From the NCBI RefSeq assembly GCF_003327285.1, contig NZ_KZ848473.1, positions 682,001 through 746,000 on the forward strand: a stretch of DNA of 64,000 nucleotides, written 5' to 3'. Below are positions 27,378 through 35,752 of this stretch, in pieces. This DNA comes from Microbacterium sorbitolivorans (GTDB lineage: Bacteria > Actinomycetota > Actinomycetes > Actinomycetales > Microbacteriaceae). The stretch's first letter is position 1. Every line of letters begins with the position of its first letter. The notes beneath the pieces were generated by a model. That model saw only the letters and a list, made by a program, of their open reading frames with translations. It did not search any database and was not told where the DNA came from. The position numbers and the translations under genes were made by a program.

Positions 27378-27719
27378 TACCGCAACTGCGGAAGTGACCC
27401 CGAACTGCGGACTCAACAGGGGTATTTCTCCGCAGTACCGGACCATCTCCGCAATACGGGGCCAGGGCCCTCGGGCTGAGCCCACGCAAGCGCGGCCTCC
27501 GCGTGCCGCAACTACGGAAATGGCCCCAAACTGCGGACTCAGTAGGGGCAGGCCTCCGCACTACGGGGCCATCTCCGAAGTACGGGGCCAGGGCCCAGGG
27601 GTTGGGCGCACGCAAGTGCAGTCCCCCCGCGTGCCCCACCTACGGAAGTGACCCCGAACTGCGGACTCACCCAGGGTGAGTCTCCGCAGTTCGGGGCCAT
27701 CTCCGCAACACGGGGCCAG
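27378..27719. repeat. Tandem array of three nested palindromic repeats
   Basis: Three units begin near 27378, 27503 and 27631 (period 125-128 bp). Each has two AACTGCGGA-type half-sites about 20 bp apart, an 18-bp loop, and two inverted TCCGCANTAC-type half-sites, followed by a GGGGCCAGGGCCC stretch. The spacers between units are also related (CACGCAAG then CGCGTGCC). Nothing codes here. The array fills the 350-bp space between the convergent acetyltransferase and MFS genes and ends 2 bp from the MFS stop. Confidence 0.9.
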
Positions 27720-27721
27720 GG

Positions 27722-29173
27722 CTACGCGATGTCCACCTTCTCGCGCCGCAGGAACAGCGCCGCGGCGAGGGCGATGAGGATCACACAGGCCGGCAGGATC
27801 ATGGTCTGCGCCATCGCGGTCGAGAATGCCTCCGCGATGGGCGGGGGCATGGACCCGCCGGTCTGCCCCGCGGGCGCCTCGCCCGCGCCGGGCAGGTTCG
27901 CCTCGAGGCGCGACTGCATGAGGGCGGCGACGGCGGCGGATCCGATGACGGATCCGATGGTGCGGGTCGTGTTGTAGATGCCCGCGCCCGCGCCGGCCAT
28001 GCGCGGCGGGAGCTTGCGGGTCGCGGTCGTCGACAGCGGACCCCACATGCCGGCGTTACCGATACCGAGCAGCGCCGACGGCAGCAGGAAGACCCAGATC
28101 GGCGTGTCCATGTCGATGATCGCGGCGTACCAGAACATGCCGGCGGCGACGCACAGGAGGCCGGGTAGGAGGATCACGCGCGGATCCACGCGGTCGAGGA
28201 TCTTGCCGGCCGCGGGGGCGAGGGCGCCCGAGATGACGGCCATGGGGATCATCAGCAGCGCGGCCTTCGTCGGGGTGAGCCCGCGCGCCGACTGCAGGAA
28301 GAACATCAGCGGTAGCGCCTGCGCCGTCACGGTGAACCCGACGGCGGCGATCGCGATGTTCGCTCCCGAGAAGTTGCGGTCGCGGAAGAGCGTCAGCGGC
28401 ACGAGCGGCTCGCTGCGGGTCTTCGCCTGCTGCACGACGAAGACCACGAGAACGACGAGGCCCGCCGCGATCGTGCCCCAGATCGGCAGCGACCAGTCGT
28501 ACTTCTCGCCCTCCTGCAGTCCGAAGACGATGAGGAACACCGCGATGGCGCTCAGCACGACGCCGAGGATGTCGAAGCGGTGCGGGTGTGTCTCGAGCTT
28601 CGGGACGAGGATCCAAGCGGCGATGAAGCCGATGATGCCGACGGGGATGTTGATGAAGAAGATCCACTCCCAGCCGAGGCCGTCGACGAGCAGTCCGCCC
28701 GCGAGCGGCCCGACGAGCGTCGCTACGCCCGCTGTCGCGCCCCACATGCCCATGGCTGCGCCGCGGTTCGTGGGCAGGAAGGTGCGGGTGATGACGGCCA
28801 TGGTCTGCGGCGTCATGAACGCAGCCCCCAGGCCCTGCACCGCCCGGGCCGCGATGAGGCCGCCGAGCGTCGTCGACAGGCCGCACCATAGCGACGAGAG
28901 CGTGAAGATCGCGAGCCCGATGAGGTAGATGTTCTTCGGCCCGAAGCGGTCGCCGAGGCGTCCGGTGACGAGCAGCGGAACAGCGTAGGTGAGCAGGTAG
29001 GCGCTCGTGACCCACACGACGTTGTCGAGGTTGCTCGTGGCGGGGTCGAGTGCGGCCTTGATGGCGGGGTTCGCGACCGACACGATCGTCGTGTCGACGA
29101 GGATCATGAAGAACCCGATGATCAGGGCCCAGAGTGCCGGCCAGGGGCTGCGCGTGTTCTCGCGTTCGGTCAT
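27722..29173 (-). CDS. MFS transporter, DHA2 family (EmrB/QacA type)
   Basis: A 483-residue drug:proton antiporter with 14 predicted membrane helices. Motif A in loop 2-3 (GRLGDRFGPKNIYL, about 72-85), motif C in helix 5 (GPLAGGLLVDGLGWEWIFFINIPVG), and the acidic DTTIVSVANPAI in helix 1. Probably exports toxic compounds. It is divergent from the SOS-type cassette and convergent with the acetyltransferase, separated by the palindrome array. No TetR-type regulator lies beside it. Confidence 0.93.
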   Translation of the reverse strand: MTERENTRSPWPALWALIIGFFMILVDTTIVSVANPAIKAALDPATSNLDNVVWVTSAYLLTYAVPLLVTGRLGDRFGPKNIYLIGLAIFTLSSLWCGLSTTLGGLIAARAVQGLGAAFMTPQTMAVITRTFLPTNRGAAMGMWGATAGVATLVGPLAGGLLVDGLGWEWIFFINIPVGIIGFIAAWILVPKLETHPHRFDILGVVLSAIAVFLIVFGLQEGEKYDWSLPIWGTIAAGLVVLVVFVVQQAKTRSEPLVPLTLFRDRNFSGANIAIAAVGFTVTAQALPLMFFLQSARGLTPTKAALLMIPMAVISGALAPAAGKILDRVDPRVILLPGLLCVAAGMFWYAAIIDMDTPIWVFLLPSALLGIGNAGMWGPLSTTATRKLPPRMAGAGAGIYNTTRTIGSVIGSAAVAALMQSRLEANLPGAGEAPAGQTGGSMPPPIAEAFSTAMAQTMILPACVILIALAAALFLRREKVDIA

Positions 29174-29260
29174 GGGTCGTGCCTTTCCGGGCGCGAGTGA
29201 TGGTGCGCCTCGAGGAGAGTACGCCCCTTTTCTGAACCGCGCGCTTCGTTTGTCAGTGGT

Positions 29261-29276
29261 TCGAAATAGTGTTCGA
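29261..29276 (+). promoter_or_regulatory. LexA-type SOS box upstream of imuA'
   Basis: TCGAAATAGTGTTCGA matches the actinobacterial/Gram-positive LexA site CGAACN4GTTCG except for A in place of C at the fifth position. It ends 42 bp upstream of the imuA' start, the expected place for SOS control of this cassette. Confidence 0.75.
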
Positions 29277-29306
29277 CGCAGGCTGTTTTATATCGAACAT
29301 TATTTC

Positions 29307-29312
29307 TATAAT
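29307..29312 (+). promoter_or_regulatory. -10 hexamer TATAAT of imuA' (leaderless type)
   Basis: A consensus TATAAT ends 6 nt before GTG 29319, predicting transcription from the start codon itself. Confidence 0.55.
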
Positions 29313-29318
29313 GGAGGC

Positions 29319-30017
29319 GTGAGCATGGCACTGGCACAGGTCGAAAGCGCGGATCAGGTGGCGCAGATCACGCGCCTGCGCGCCCAGATCGGGCAGATGC
29401 AGCGCCGCACGGCCGAGCCCGAGCGCGTGCCGGTTCCTGGTCCTCTGGCGCGGCTCTTCCCGACGGGCGGGCTACGCCCCGGCGCGGCCTATGCCCTGCC
29501 CGACTCCCCCAGCCTGTTGCTGGCGCTCGCGGGCGAGGCCTCGCACGCCGGATCCTGGTGTGCGTTCGTCGGCATGCCCGACCTCTCGATGCAGGCCGCC
29601 ACGTCGCACGGCGTCGCGGCCGACCGCGTCGCGCTGATCCCGGATCCGGGCGAGCGCTGGCTCTCGGCGGTGTCGTCGGCGGCCGAGGTCTTCCCGCTCG
29701 TCGCGGTGCGCCCGCCGCGCGCCGCGACCGCCGCCGAGACGGCCCGCCTCTCGGCCCGCCTGCGCGACCGAGCCAGCACCCTGCTCGTCATGGGCGCGTG
29801 GCCGGGCGCAGAGCTCTCGCTCTCGCTCGGCGAACCCGAGTGGCGCGGCATCGGCGCGGGGCACGGGCTCATCGCCTCGCGCGCCGTGACGATCGCGGCG
29901 GCGGGGCGGGGGCTCCCCTCGGCCCGCCACGTGCGCGTGCTCCTCCCCGGCCCGACCGGAGCCGTCTCGGAGATCGCGCCCGCCCGCCGAGCCCACCTGA
30001 GGGCGGTGGCCGCATGA
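29319..30017 (+). CDS. imuA': ImuA' protein of mutagenesis cassette
   Basis: A 232-residue RecA-like protein (ImuA'/SulA-related) opening with a coiled segment (VAQITRLRAQIGQMQR) and containing GGLRPGAAYALPDSPSLLLALAGEA, a degenerate P-loop region. With ImuB and DnaE2 it forms the mycobacterial-type mutasome that bypasses DNA damage with errors. GTG 29319 fits the -10 spacing; ATG 29325, two codons later and preceded by GGAGG, is an equally good start for a leadered mRNA. It overlaps imuB by 4 nt (ATGA). Confidence 0.88.
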   Translation: MSMALAQVESADQVAQITRLRAQIGQMQRRTAEPERVPVPGPLARLFPTGGLRPGAAYALPDSPSLLLALAGEASHAGSWCAFVGMPDLSMQAATSHGVAADRVALIPDPGERWLSAVSSAAEVFPLVAVRPPRAATAAETARLSARLRDRASTLLVMGAWPGAELSLSLGEPEWRGIGAGHGLIASRAVTIAAAGRGLPSARHVRVLLPGPTGAVSEIAPARRAHLRAVAA

Positions 30018-31561
30018 CCGATCCCGAACGCGCCATCGTGCTGTGGGTGCCCGATTGGCCCATCGAGGCGTACCTGCGCACGCAGGCCCGCGAGGTCTCG
30101 GAGCGCGATCAGGTCGCGCCCGAGGCTCCGCTCGCCATCGTCCACGACGGCCGCATACTCGTCTGCTCGGCCTCGGCCAGGGCCGCGGGCGTCTCCCGCG
30201 GGCAGCGACGGCGCGACGCGCAGGCGGCCTGCCCCGAGCTCGGCCTTCTCCCCGCCGATCCGGGGCGCGACGCGCGCGCCTTCCACGCCGTCCTGAGCCG
30301 CGTCGAGCAGATCGTGCCGGGCGCCGAGCCCCTCCAGCCCGGCCTCGTCGCGGTGCGCGCCCGTGGCCCCGCGCGCTTTTTCGGCGGCGAGGCCCCCGCG
30401 GCGCGCGCGCTGCTCGACGCCCTCGCCGAGATCGGCCTCGCGGGCGCCCGCGCGGGCGTCGCCGACGGTCTGTTCACTGCCGAGCGGGCGGCGCGCGCGG
30501 CGGGCGCGGATCCGCTGGTGATCCCCGCGGGGATGGCCGCGGAGTTCCTCGCGCCGCTCCCCGTCGCGTCGCTCGGCGATCCCGAGCTCGCGGTCTTTCT
30601 CGCCCGGCTCGGGGTGCGCCGGCTCGGCGAGTTCGCCGCGTTACCGGAGAACCTGGTGCGCGACCGGCTGAGTTCGCACGGCGTGCGCCTTCGCGCGCTC
30701 GCCGCGGGCGCCGATTCCCGCCCCGTCGTACCGCGGGTGCCACCGCCCGAACTGCGGCGCGCCCTCGACCTCGAGCCGCCCCTCGAGCTCGCTGACCAGG
30801 TGGCCTTCGCGGTGCGTCTCACGGCCGATTCCTTCCTGACCGGCCTCAACGAGCAGGGGCTCGTCTGCACGTCGCTGCGCGTCGTCATCGAGACCGATCG
30901 CGGCGAGCGTAGCGAGCGCGTCTGGCAGCACCCATCGTGTTTCGATGCGTCGAGCGTCGTCGACCGCGTGAGGTGGCAGCTACAGCCATCGCCGGGTTCC
31001 GAGCCGTTCACGGGCGGCGTGAGCCGCGTCGAGATCGAGCCGGAGGCGGTCGACGAGGGCGCGGCCCACCAGCCCGCGCTCCTCGGCCAGGGCCCCGACG
31101 AGAGATCCCATCACGCGATGACGCGCGTGCAGGCGGGTCTCGGGCACCGCGGGGTGCTGACGCCGGTGCCGTCCGGCGGTCGCTGGCTGGCCGAGCGCGA
31201 GGAGCTGGCGCCCTGGGGCGAGGCGGTATCGGCTTCGCTGCCGAGGGAGCTGCCGTGGCCGGGCTCGCTGCCCGATCCGCTGCCATCGGAGGTGTTCCGC
31301 GAGCCGCGGCCCGTCGCCGTTTCGGGCGAGGGCAGCGCCGAGGTATCGGTCGACGAACGCGGCTTCCTCTCGACGCCTCCCGCGTCGATCGACGGCCGCG
31401 CCGTGGTCTCGTGGGCCGGCCCATGGCCGGTCGTCGAGCGCACCTGGGATCCGGCACGGGAACGGCGGGCGCACCGGTTCCAGCTGGTCGATGATCGCGG
31501 ATCCGCGTGGCTCGCGGTACTCGAGGGCGACGCATGGCTTCTCGAGGGGAGGTATGCCTGA
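30014..31561 (+). CDS. imuB: ImuB, catalytically inactive Y-family polymerase
   Basis: A 515-residue Y-family-like protein. The usual metal-binding acids are missing: the first motif reads IVLWVPDWPIEAY and the palm strand reads VAVRARGPARFFGG, without the SxDE acids. This is the hallmark of ImuB, the scaffold that ties ImuA' and DnaE2 to the beta clamp. Finger/thumb-like and little-finger regions follow (PLPVASLGDPELAVFLARLGVRRLGEFA), with a long C-terminal tail. It overlaps imuA' (ATGA) and dnaE2 (TGATG). Confidence 0.93.
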   Translation: MTDPERAIVLWVPDWPIEAYLRTQAREVSERDQVAPEAPLAIVHDGRILVCSASARAAGVSRGQRRRDAQAACPELGLLPADPGRDARAFHAVLSRVEQIVPGAEPLQPGLVAVRARGPARFFGGEAPAARALLDALAEIGLAGARAGVADGLFTAERAARAAGADPLVIPAGMAAEFLAPLPVASLGDPELAVFLARLGVRRLGEFAALPENLVRDRLSSHGVRLRALAAGADSRPVVPRVPPPELRRALDLEPPLELADQVAFAVRLTADSFLTGLNEQGLVCTSLRVVIETDRGERSERVWQHPSCFDASSVVDRVRWQLQPSPGSEPFTGGVSRVEIEPEAVDEGAAHQPALLGQGPDERSHHAMTRVQAGLGHRGVLTPVPSGGRWLAEREELAPWGEAVSASLPRELPWPGSLPDPLPSEVFREPRPVAVSGEGSAEVSVDERGFLSTPPASIDGRAVVSWAGPWPVVERTWDPARERRAHRFQLVDDRGSAWLAVLEGDAWLLEGRYA

Positions 31562-34500
31562 TGGGCTTTCGTAACCCACCTGTGAAGTGGAACGAGCTGG
31601 AGCGTGTGCTGAGCGGCAGGCGACCAACCTCGCAGCCCTCAGCGGCTGATGGCGGGGATAGCCCCGCGTGGAGCCGCAAGCGCGGGGCGTACGAGGCGCC
31701 GCCCGTCTCGCGTGCCACGAACCAGACACCATACGCAGAGCTGCACGCGCACTCGTCGTTCTCGTTTCTCGACGGGGCGAGCTCGCCCGAGTCTCTCGTG
31801 GAGGAGGCCGAGCGACTCGGCCTCGAGGCGCTGGCACTCACAGATCACGATGGCTTCTATGGCATCGTGCGCTTCGCGGAGGCCGCCGAGCAGACCTCGG
31901 TCGCGACGGTCTTCGGCTCCGAGCTCTCGCTCGACCTCCCCGCGCCGCAGAAGGGCATCCCGGATCCGGCGGGCGAGCACCTGCTCGTCCTCGCCCGCGG
32001 CGAGCGCGGCTATCACCGTCTGTCGCGGGCGATCACGCGTGCCCAGCTGCGGGGCGCGGAAAAGGGGCGTCCGGTGTACGACCTCGACGAGCTCTCGCGC
32101 GAGTCGGCGGGGTCGTGGGCGGTGTTGACGGGGTGCCGGAAGAGTTCGGTGGGGCGGGCCCTCGAAAAGGTGGTGCGCGGCGAGGCCGATGAGAGCGGGC
32201 TGGAGCGTGCCATGGGCTCGCTTGTCGACCTGTTCGGGCGCGAGAGCGTGCACGTGGAGCTGACGCGACACGGTGATCCGCTCGACGATCGCCGGTGCGA
32301 CGCGCTGGTGTCTCTCGCGGAAAAGTGGGGGCTGCCCGTGGTGGCGACGGGCAACGTGCACTATGCGACGCCGAAGCAGGTGCCGCTCGCGCAGGCGGTT
32401 GCGGCGATCCGGGCGACGCGCAGCATGGATGCGCTCGACGGTTGGCTTCCGGCGACGGGTGGCGCGCACCTGCGTTCGGGCGACGAAATGGCGCGGCTCT
32501 TCGCCCGCTATCCGGGGGCGGTCGAGGCGTCGGCCCGGCTCGCGGGTGAACTGGCGTTTCCGTTGCGCACCGCGAAACCGGCCCTGCCGAAGCAGGAGGT
32601 TCCCGAGGGGCACACCCCCATGTCGTACCTGCGGGAGTTGGTGTGGAAGGAGGTTCCCGTGCGCTATCCACGGCTCCCCGAGGCAGATAGGCGGCGCATC
32701 GCGCACGAGCTCGACGTGATCGAGAAGAAAGACTTCCCCGGCTACTTCCTCATCGTGCGCGACATCGTCGCCGAGGCGCGCCGGCGCGGGATCCTGTGCC
32801 AGGGGCGCGGGTCGGCGGCGAATAGCGCGGTCTGTTACCTGCTGGGTATCACGGCGGTGGATCCGATCTTCTATCGGCTGCCGTTCGAGCGGTTTCTGTC
32901 GGCAATGCGCGACGAGGAGCCCGACATCGACGTCGACTTCGATAGCGATCGGCGCGAGGAGATCATCCAGTGGGTGTTCGAGAGGTATGGGCGCGAGCGC
33001 GCGGCGCAGGTGGCGAACGTGATCCAGTACCGGCCGAAGAACGCGATCCGCGATGTGTCGCGGGCGCTGGGGTTCTCGGCGGGCCAGCAGGACGCGTGGG
33101 CGCGGCAGGTGGAGCGCTGGGGCGCAAGCATCGAGTCGGGCGGCGACCACACGATCCCGGATCGGGTGCTCGAGTACGCCCAGCAGCTGCTGGGCGCGCC
33201 CCGGCACCTGGGGATCCACTCGGGCGGCATGGTGCTCACCGATCGTCCCGTGGGCGAGGTGGTGCCGATCGAGCATGCCCGCATGCCGGGGCGCACCGTC
33301 ATCCAGTGGGATAAGGACGACGCGGCGTGGATGGGGCTCGTGAAGTTCGACCTGCTGGGGCTCGGCATGCTCGCGGCGCTGCAACACTGCTTCGACCTGA
33401 TCCGGGATTCGACGGGCGAGGCGTTCGATCTCCGGCAGCTCCCGCGGGAGGAGCCGGCCGTGTACGACATGCTGTGCCGCGCCGATTCGATCGGGGTGTT
33501 CCAGGTCGAGTCGCGCGCGCAGATGGGGCTGCTCCCGCGCCTGCAGCCGCGCAAGTTCTACGACCTGGTGGTGCAGATCGCGCTGATCCGTCCCGGCCCC
33601 ATCCAGGGCGGCGCCGTGCACCCCTTCGTGCGCCGCAAGATGGGGCAGGAGCCCATCACCTATGCGCACCCGAAGCTCGAGCCGGTGCTCGAGCGCACCC
33701 TCGGCGTTCCGGTGTTTCAGGAGCAGCTGATGCAGATGGCGATGGCAGTCGGCGACTGCACGGGCGAAGACGCCGACCTGCTGCGGCGGGCCATGGGGTC
33801 CAAGCGCGGGGTGACGCGCATCGAATCGCTGAAGGAGAAGCTCTTCGCGGGCATGGAGCGCAACGGCATCGACGAGACGACGGCCGCGAGCATCTACGCG
33901 CAGATTCAGGCGTTCGCGAACTTCGGCTTCGCCGAATCCCACTCCCTGTCGTTCGCGCTGCTCGTGTACGCGAGCTCGTGGATCAAGTTGCACTACCCGG
34001 CGGCGTTCCTCGCCGGCCTCCTCCGGTCGCAACCCATGGGCTTCTACTCCCCCGCGACGCTCACCGCCGACGCGCGGCGGCACGGCGTGGAGGTGCGCCG
34101 ACCCGACATCTCGCACTCGGGCGTGACCGAGATTCTCGAGCCCCTCGTGCCGGGGCGGCGCGGCGGACCCACGGGCCGGGCCGCGTGTCTGCGCGACCAC
34201 GAGGGATCCGCCCCCGAGTTCGACCGCCGCGCCCCCGACGAGTCGGCCGCCCACCGCCGCGACGGCAACTTCGCGGTGCGCCTGGGGCTCGCCTCCGTGA
34301 CGGGCATCGGTGAGAAGACCGCGCGCCTCATCGTCGGCGAGCGAGACTCGGGCGGCCCCTATGCCTCGTTGCACGACCTCGTGCGCCGCACCGGCATCAC
34401 CGAGAAGCACCTCGAGGCGCTCGCCACAGCCGGGGCCTTCGCGTCCCTCGGGCTCGACACCCGCGAGGCCCTCTGGCTCGCCGGGACGGCGGCGCTCGAC

Positions 34501-34974
34501 CGTCCCGAGTTCCTCGACGGCACGGTCGCCGCAGTGCAGCCGCCGCTCTTCGCGGATCCGACGAGCTACGAGCGGCTCTCGAGCGACCTCTGGGCGACGG
34601 GCGTCTCGGTCGACGACCACCCGCTCGTCCACTTCCGCTCTGCCCTCGACGCGCGCGGCGTGGTCACCTCGGTGGGTCTCCGCGCGCACGAGACGGGGCG
34701 CCGCATCGAGGTCGCGGGCCTCGTCACCCACCGCCAGCGGCCCGCGACGGCGTCGGGCATCACGTTCATCAACCTCGAAGACGAGCACGGGCTCGTCAAC
34801 GTCGTCTGCTCCGTGGGGGTGTGGAACCGCTACCGCCACGTCGTCCGCGATGCCCCGGCGCTCATCGCCCGCGGCATCCTCGAGCGTTCCCCCGAGGGGG
34901 TGATCAACCTCGTCGCCGATGCCTTCACCGACCTTCGCGTCGGCATCGACCACCGCTCCCGGGATTTCCGCTGA
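31561..34974 (+). CDS. dnaE2: Error-prone DNA polymerase DnaE2 (ImuC)
   Basis: A 1137-residue C-family polymerase. PHP domain first (YAELHAHSSFSFLDGASSPE, about residues 57-76), catalytic palm with PDIDVDFDSDRR (about 455-466), fingers, helix-hairpin-helix region (GIGEKTARLIVGE) and a C-terminal OB fold (ITFINLEDEHGLVNVVC). It is the translesion polymerase of the mutasome. ATG 31561 overlaps the imuB stop and gives the usual MGFRNPPVKW start. A second pair of half-frames on the other strand is a shadow. Confidence 0.97.
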   Translation: MGFRNPPVKWNELERVLSGRRPTSQPSAADGGDSPAWSRKRGAYEAPPVSRATNQTPYAELHAHSSFSFLDGASSPESLVEEAERLGLEALALTDHDGFYGIVRFAEAAEQTSVATVFGSELSLDLPAPQKGIPDPAGEHLLVLARGERGYHRLSRAITRAQLRGAEKGRPVYDLDELSRESAGSWAVLTGCRKSSVGRALEKVVRGEADESGLERAMGSLVDLFGRESVHVELTRHGDPLDDRRCDALVSLAEKWGLPVVATGNVHYATPKQVPLAQAVAAIRATRSMDALDGWLPATGGAHLRSGDEMARLFARYPGAVEASARLAGELAFPLRTAKPALPKQEVPEGHTPMSYLRELVWKEVPVRYPRLPEADRRRIAHELDVIEKKDFPGYFLIVRDIVAEARRRGILCQGRGSAANSAVCYLLGITAVDPIFYRLPFERFLSAMRDEEPDIDVDFDSDRREEIIQWVFERYGRERAAQVANVIQYRPKNAIRDVSRALGFSAGQQDAWARQVERWGASIESGGDHTIPDRVLEYAQQLLGAPRHLGIHSGGMVLTDRPVGEVVPIEHARMPGRTVIQWDKDDAAWMGLVKFDLLGLGMLAALQHCFDLIRDSTGEAFDLRQLPREEPAVYDMLCRADSIGVFQVESRAQMGLLPRLQPRKFYDLVVQIALIRPGPIQGGAVHPFVRRKMGQEPITYAHPKLEPVLERTLGVPVFQEQLMQMAMAVGDCTGEDADLLRRAMGSKRGVTRIESLKEKLFAGMERNGIDETTAASIYAQIQAFANFGFAESHSLSFALLVYASSWIKLHYPAAFLAGLLRSQPMGFYSPATLTADARRHGVEVRRPDISHSGVTEILEPLVPGRRGGPTGRAACLRDHEGSAPEFDRRAPDESAAHRRDGNFAVRLGLASVTGIGEKTARLIVGERDSGGPYASLHDLVRRTGITEKHLEALATAGAFASLGLDTREALWLAGTAALDRPEFLDGTVAAVQPPLFADPTSYERLSSDLWATGVSVDDHPLVHFRSALDARGVVTSVGLRAHETGRRIEVAGLVTHRQRPATASGITFINLEDEHGLVNVVCSVGVWNRYRHVVRDAPALIARGILERSPEGVINLVADAFTDLRVGIDHRSRDFR

Positions 34975-35010
34975 TCCGCGATCCCTCCCCCGCCGGGCCC
35001 ACACGGCGGG

Positions 35011-35016
35011 TAGGTT
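35011..35016 (+). promoter_or_regulatory. -10 hexamer of the HMCES/YedK gene (leaderless type)
   Basis: TAGGTT with 6 nt to ATG 35023. Confidence 0.5.
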
Positions 35017-35022
35017 CAAAGC

Positions 35023-35712
35023 ATGTGCGGACGCTTCGTGGTGGCCAATGTCGGATCCGAACTCGTGAGCGAGCTCGGCATAGATCTCATGAGCGATGAG
35101 CTCCCCGAGCCCAGCTTCAACGTCGCCCCGACGGCGCTCGCCGCGATCGTCCTCGACTCCGCGAAGACCGAGCCACCGACCCGGCGCCTCGAGCCCGCCC
35201 GCTGGGGCCTCGTACCTGGCTGGGCGAAGGATCTCTCGATCGGATCCCGTGCGTTCAACGCCCGCGCGGAGGAGCTCGAGGAAAAGAAGATGTTCGCGCC
35301 CGCGCTCGCGAAGCGCCGCGCCGTGATCCCCGCGACGGGCTACTACGAGTGGAAGGTCGACGGCGACGGCAAGGTGCCGCTGTTCATCCACCCCGAGGGC
35401 GGCGAGCCCATGCTCTTCGCCGGGCTCTATGAGTGGTGGCGTAGCCCCGAGAACCAGTGGATCCTGAGCTTCACGATCCTCACGCAGGAGGCGGTGGGCG
35501 GCCTCGGCTCCATCCACAACCGCATGCCCGTCTTCCTCGACGCCGATCACGCCGACGCGTGGCTCGACACCGACCTCGAGGAGCCGCGCGACATGCTCGA
35601 TGCCGCGATGGCCGACGCGCCCCGCGTCGCCGAATCGTTCGCGTGGCACCCCGTGGGATCCGCCGTCGGCAACGTGCGCAACAACTCGCCCGAGCTGATC
35701 CTGCCCGCGTAA
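35023..35712 (+). CDS. yedK: SOS response-associated peptidase, HMCES/YedK family
   Basis: A 229-residue SRAP protein. The catalytic Cys2 follows the initiator Met (MCGRF), with FNARAEE (about 80), YYEWK containing the active Glu (about 109) and HNRMPVFL with the His (about 166). It forms a covalent, shielding crosslink with abasic sites in single-stranded DNA. Cys2 must be exposed after Met removal, which fixes the start. It lies 48 nt after dnaE2 with its own -10, so it may be separately expressed while sharing the DNA-damage theme. Confidence 0.95.
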   Translation: MCGRFVVANVGSELVSELGIDLMSDELPEPSFNVAPTALAAIVLDSAKTEPPTRRLEPARWGLVPGWAKDLSIGSRAFNARAEELEEKKMFAPALAKRRAVIPATGYYEWKVDGDGKVPLFIHPEGGEPMLFAGLYEWWRSPENQWILSFTILTQEAVGGLGSIHNRMPVFLDADHADAWLDTDLEEPRDMLDAAMADAPRVAESFAWHPVGSAVGNVRNNSPELILPA

Positions 35713-35740
35713 GACAGCGAGCTCGCAACACCTCGTTTGC

Positions 35741-35746
35741 GATAAT
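35741..35746 (+). promoter_or_regulatory. -10 hexamer of M18 aminopeptidase gene (leaderless type)
   Basis: GATAAT with 6 nt to GTG 35753. Confidence 0.45.
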
Positions 35747-35752
35747 GGACGG

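Noticed and set aside
27378..27719. CRISPR array
   Set aside because: The repeats are palindromic and degenerate with a 125-bp period, the 'spacers' resemble each other, and no cas gene is nearby.
29293..29308. A second LexA box (TCGAACATTATTTCTA) overlapping the imuA' promoter
   Set aside because: Only the left half fits CGAAC; the right half lacks GTTCG, so I kept only the upstream box.
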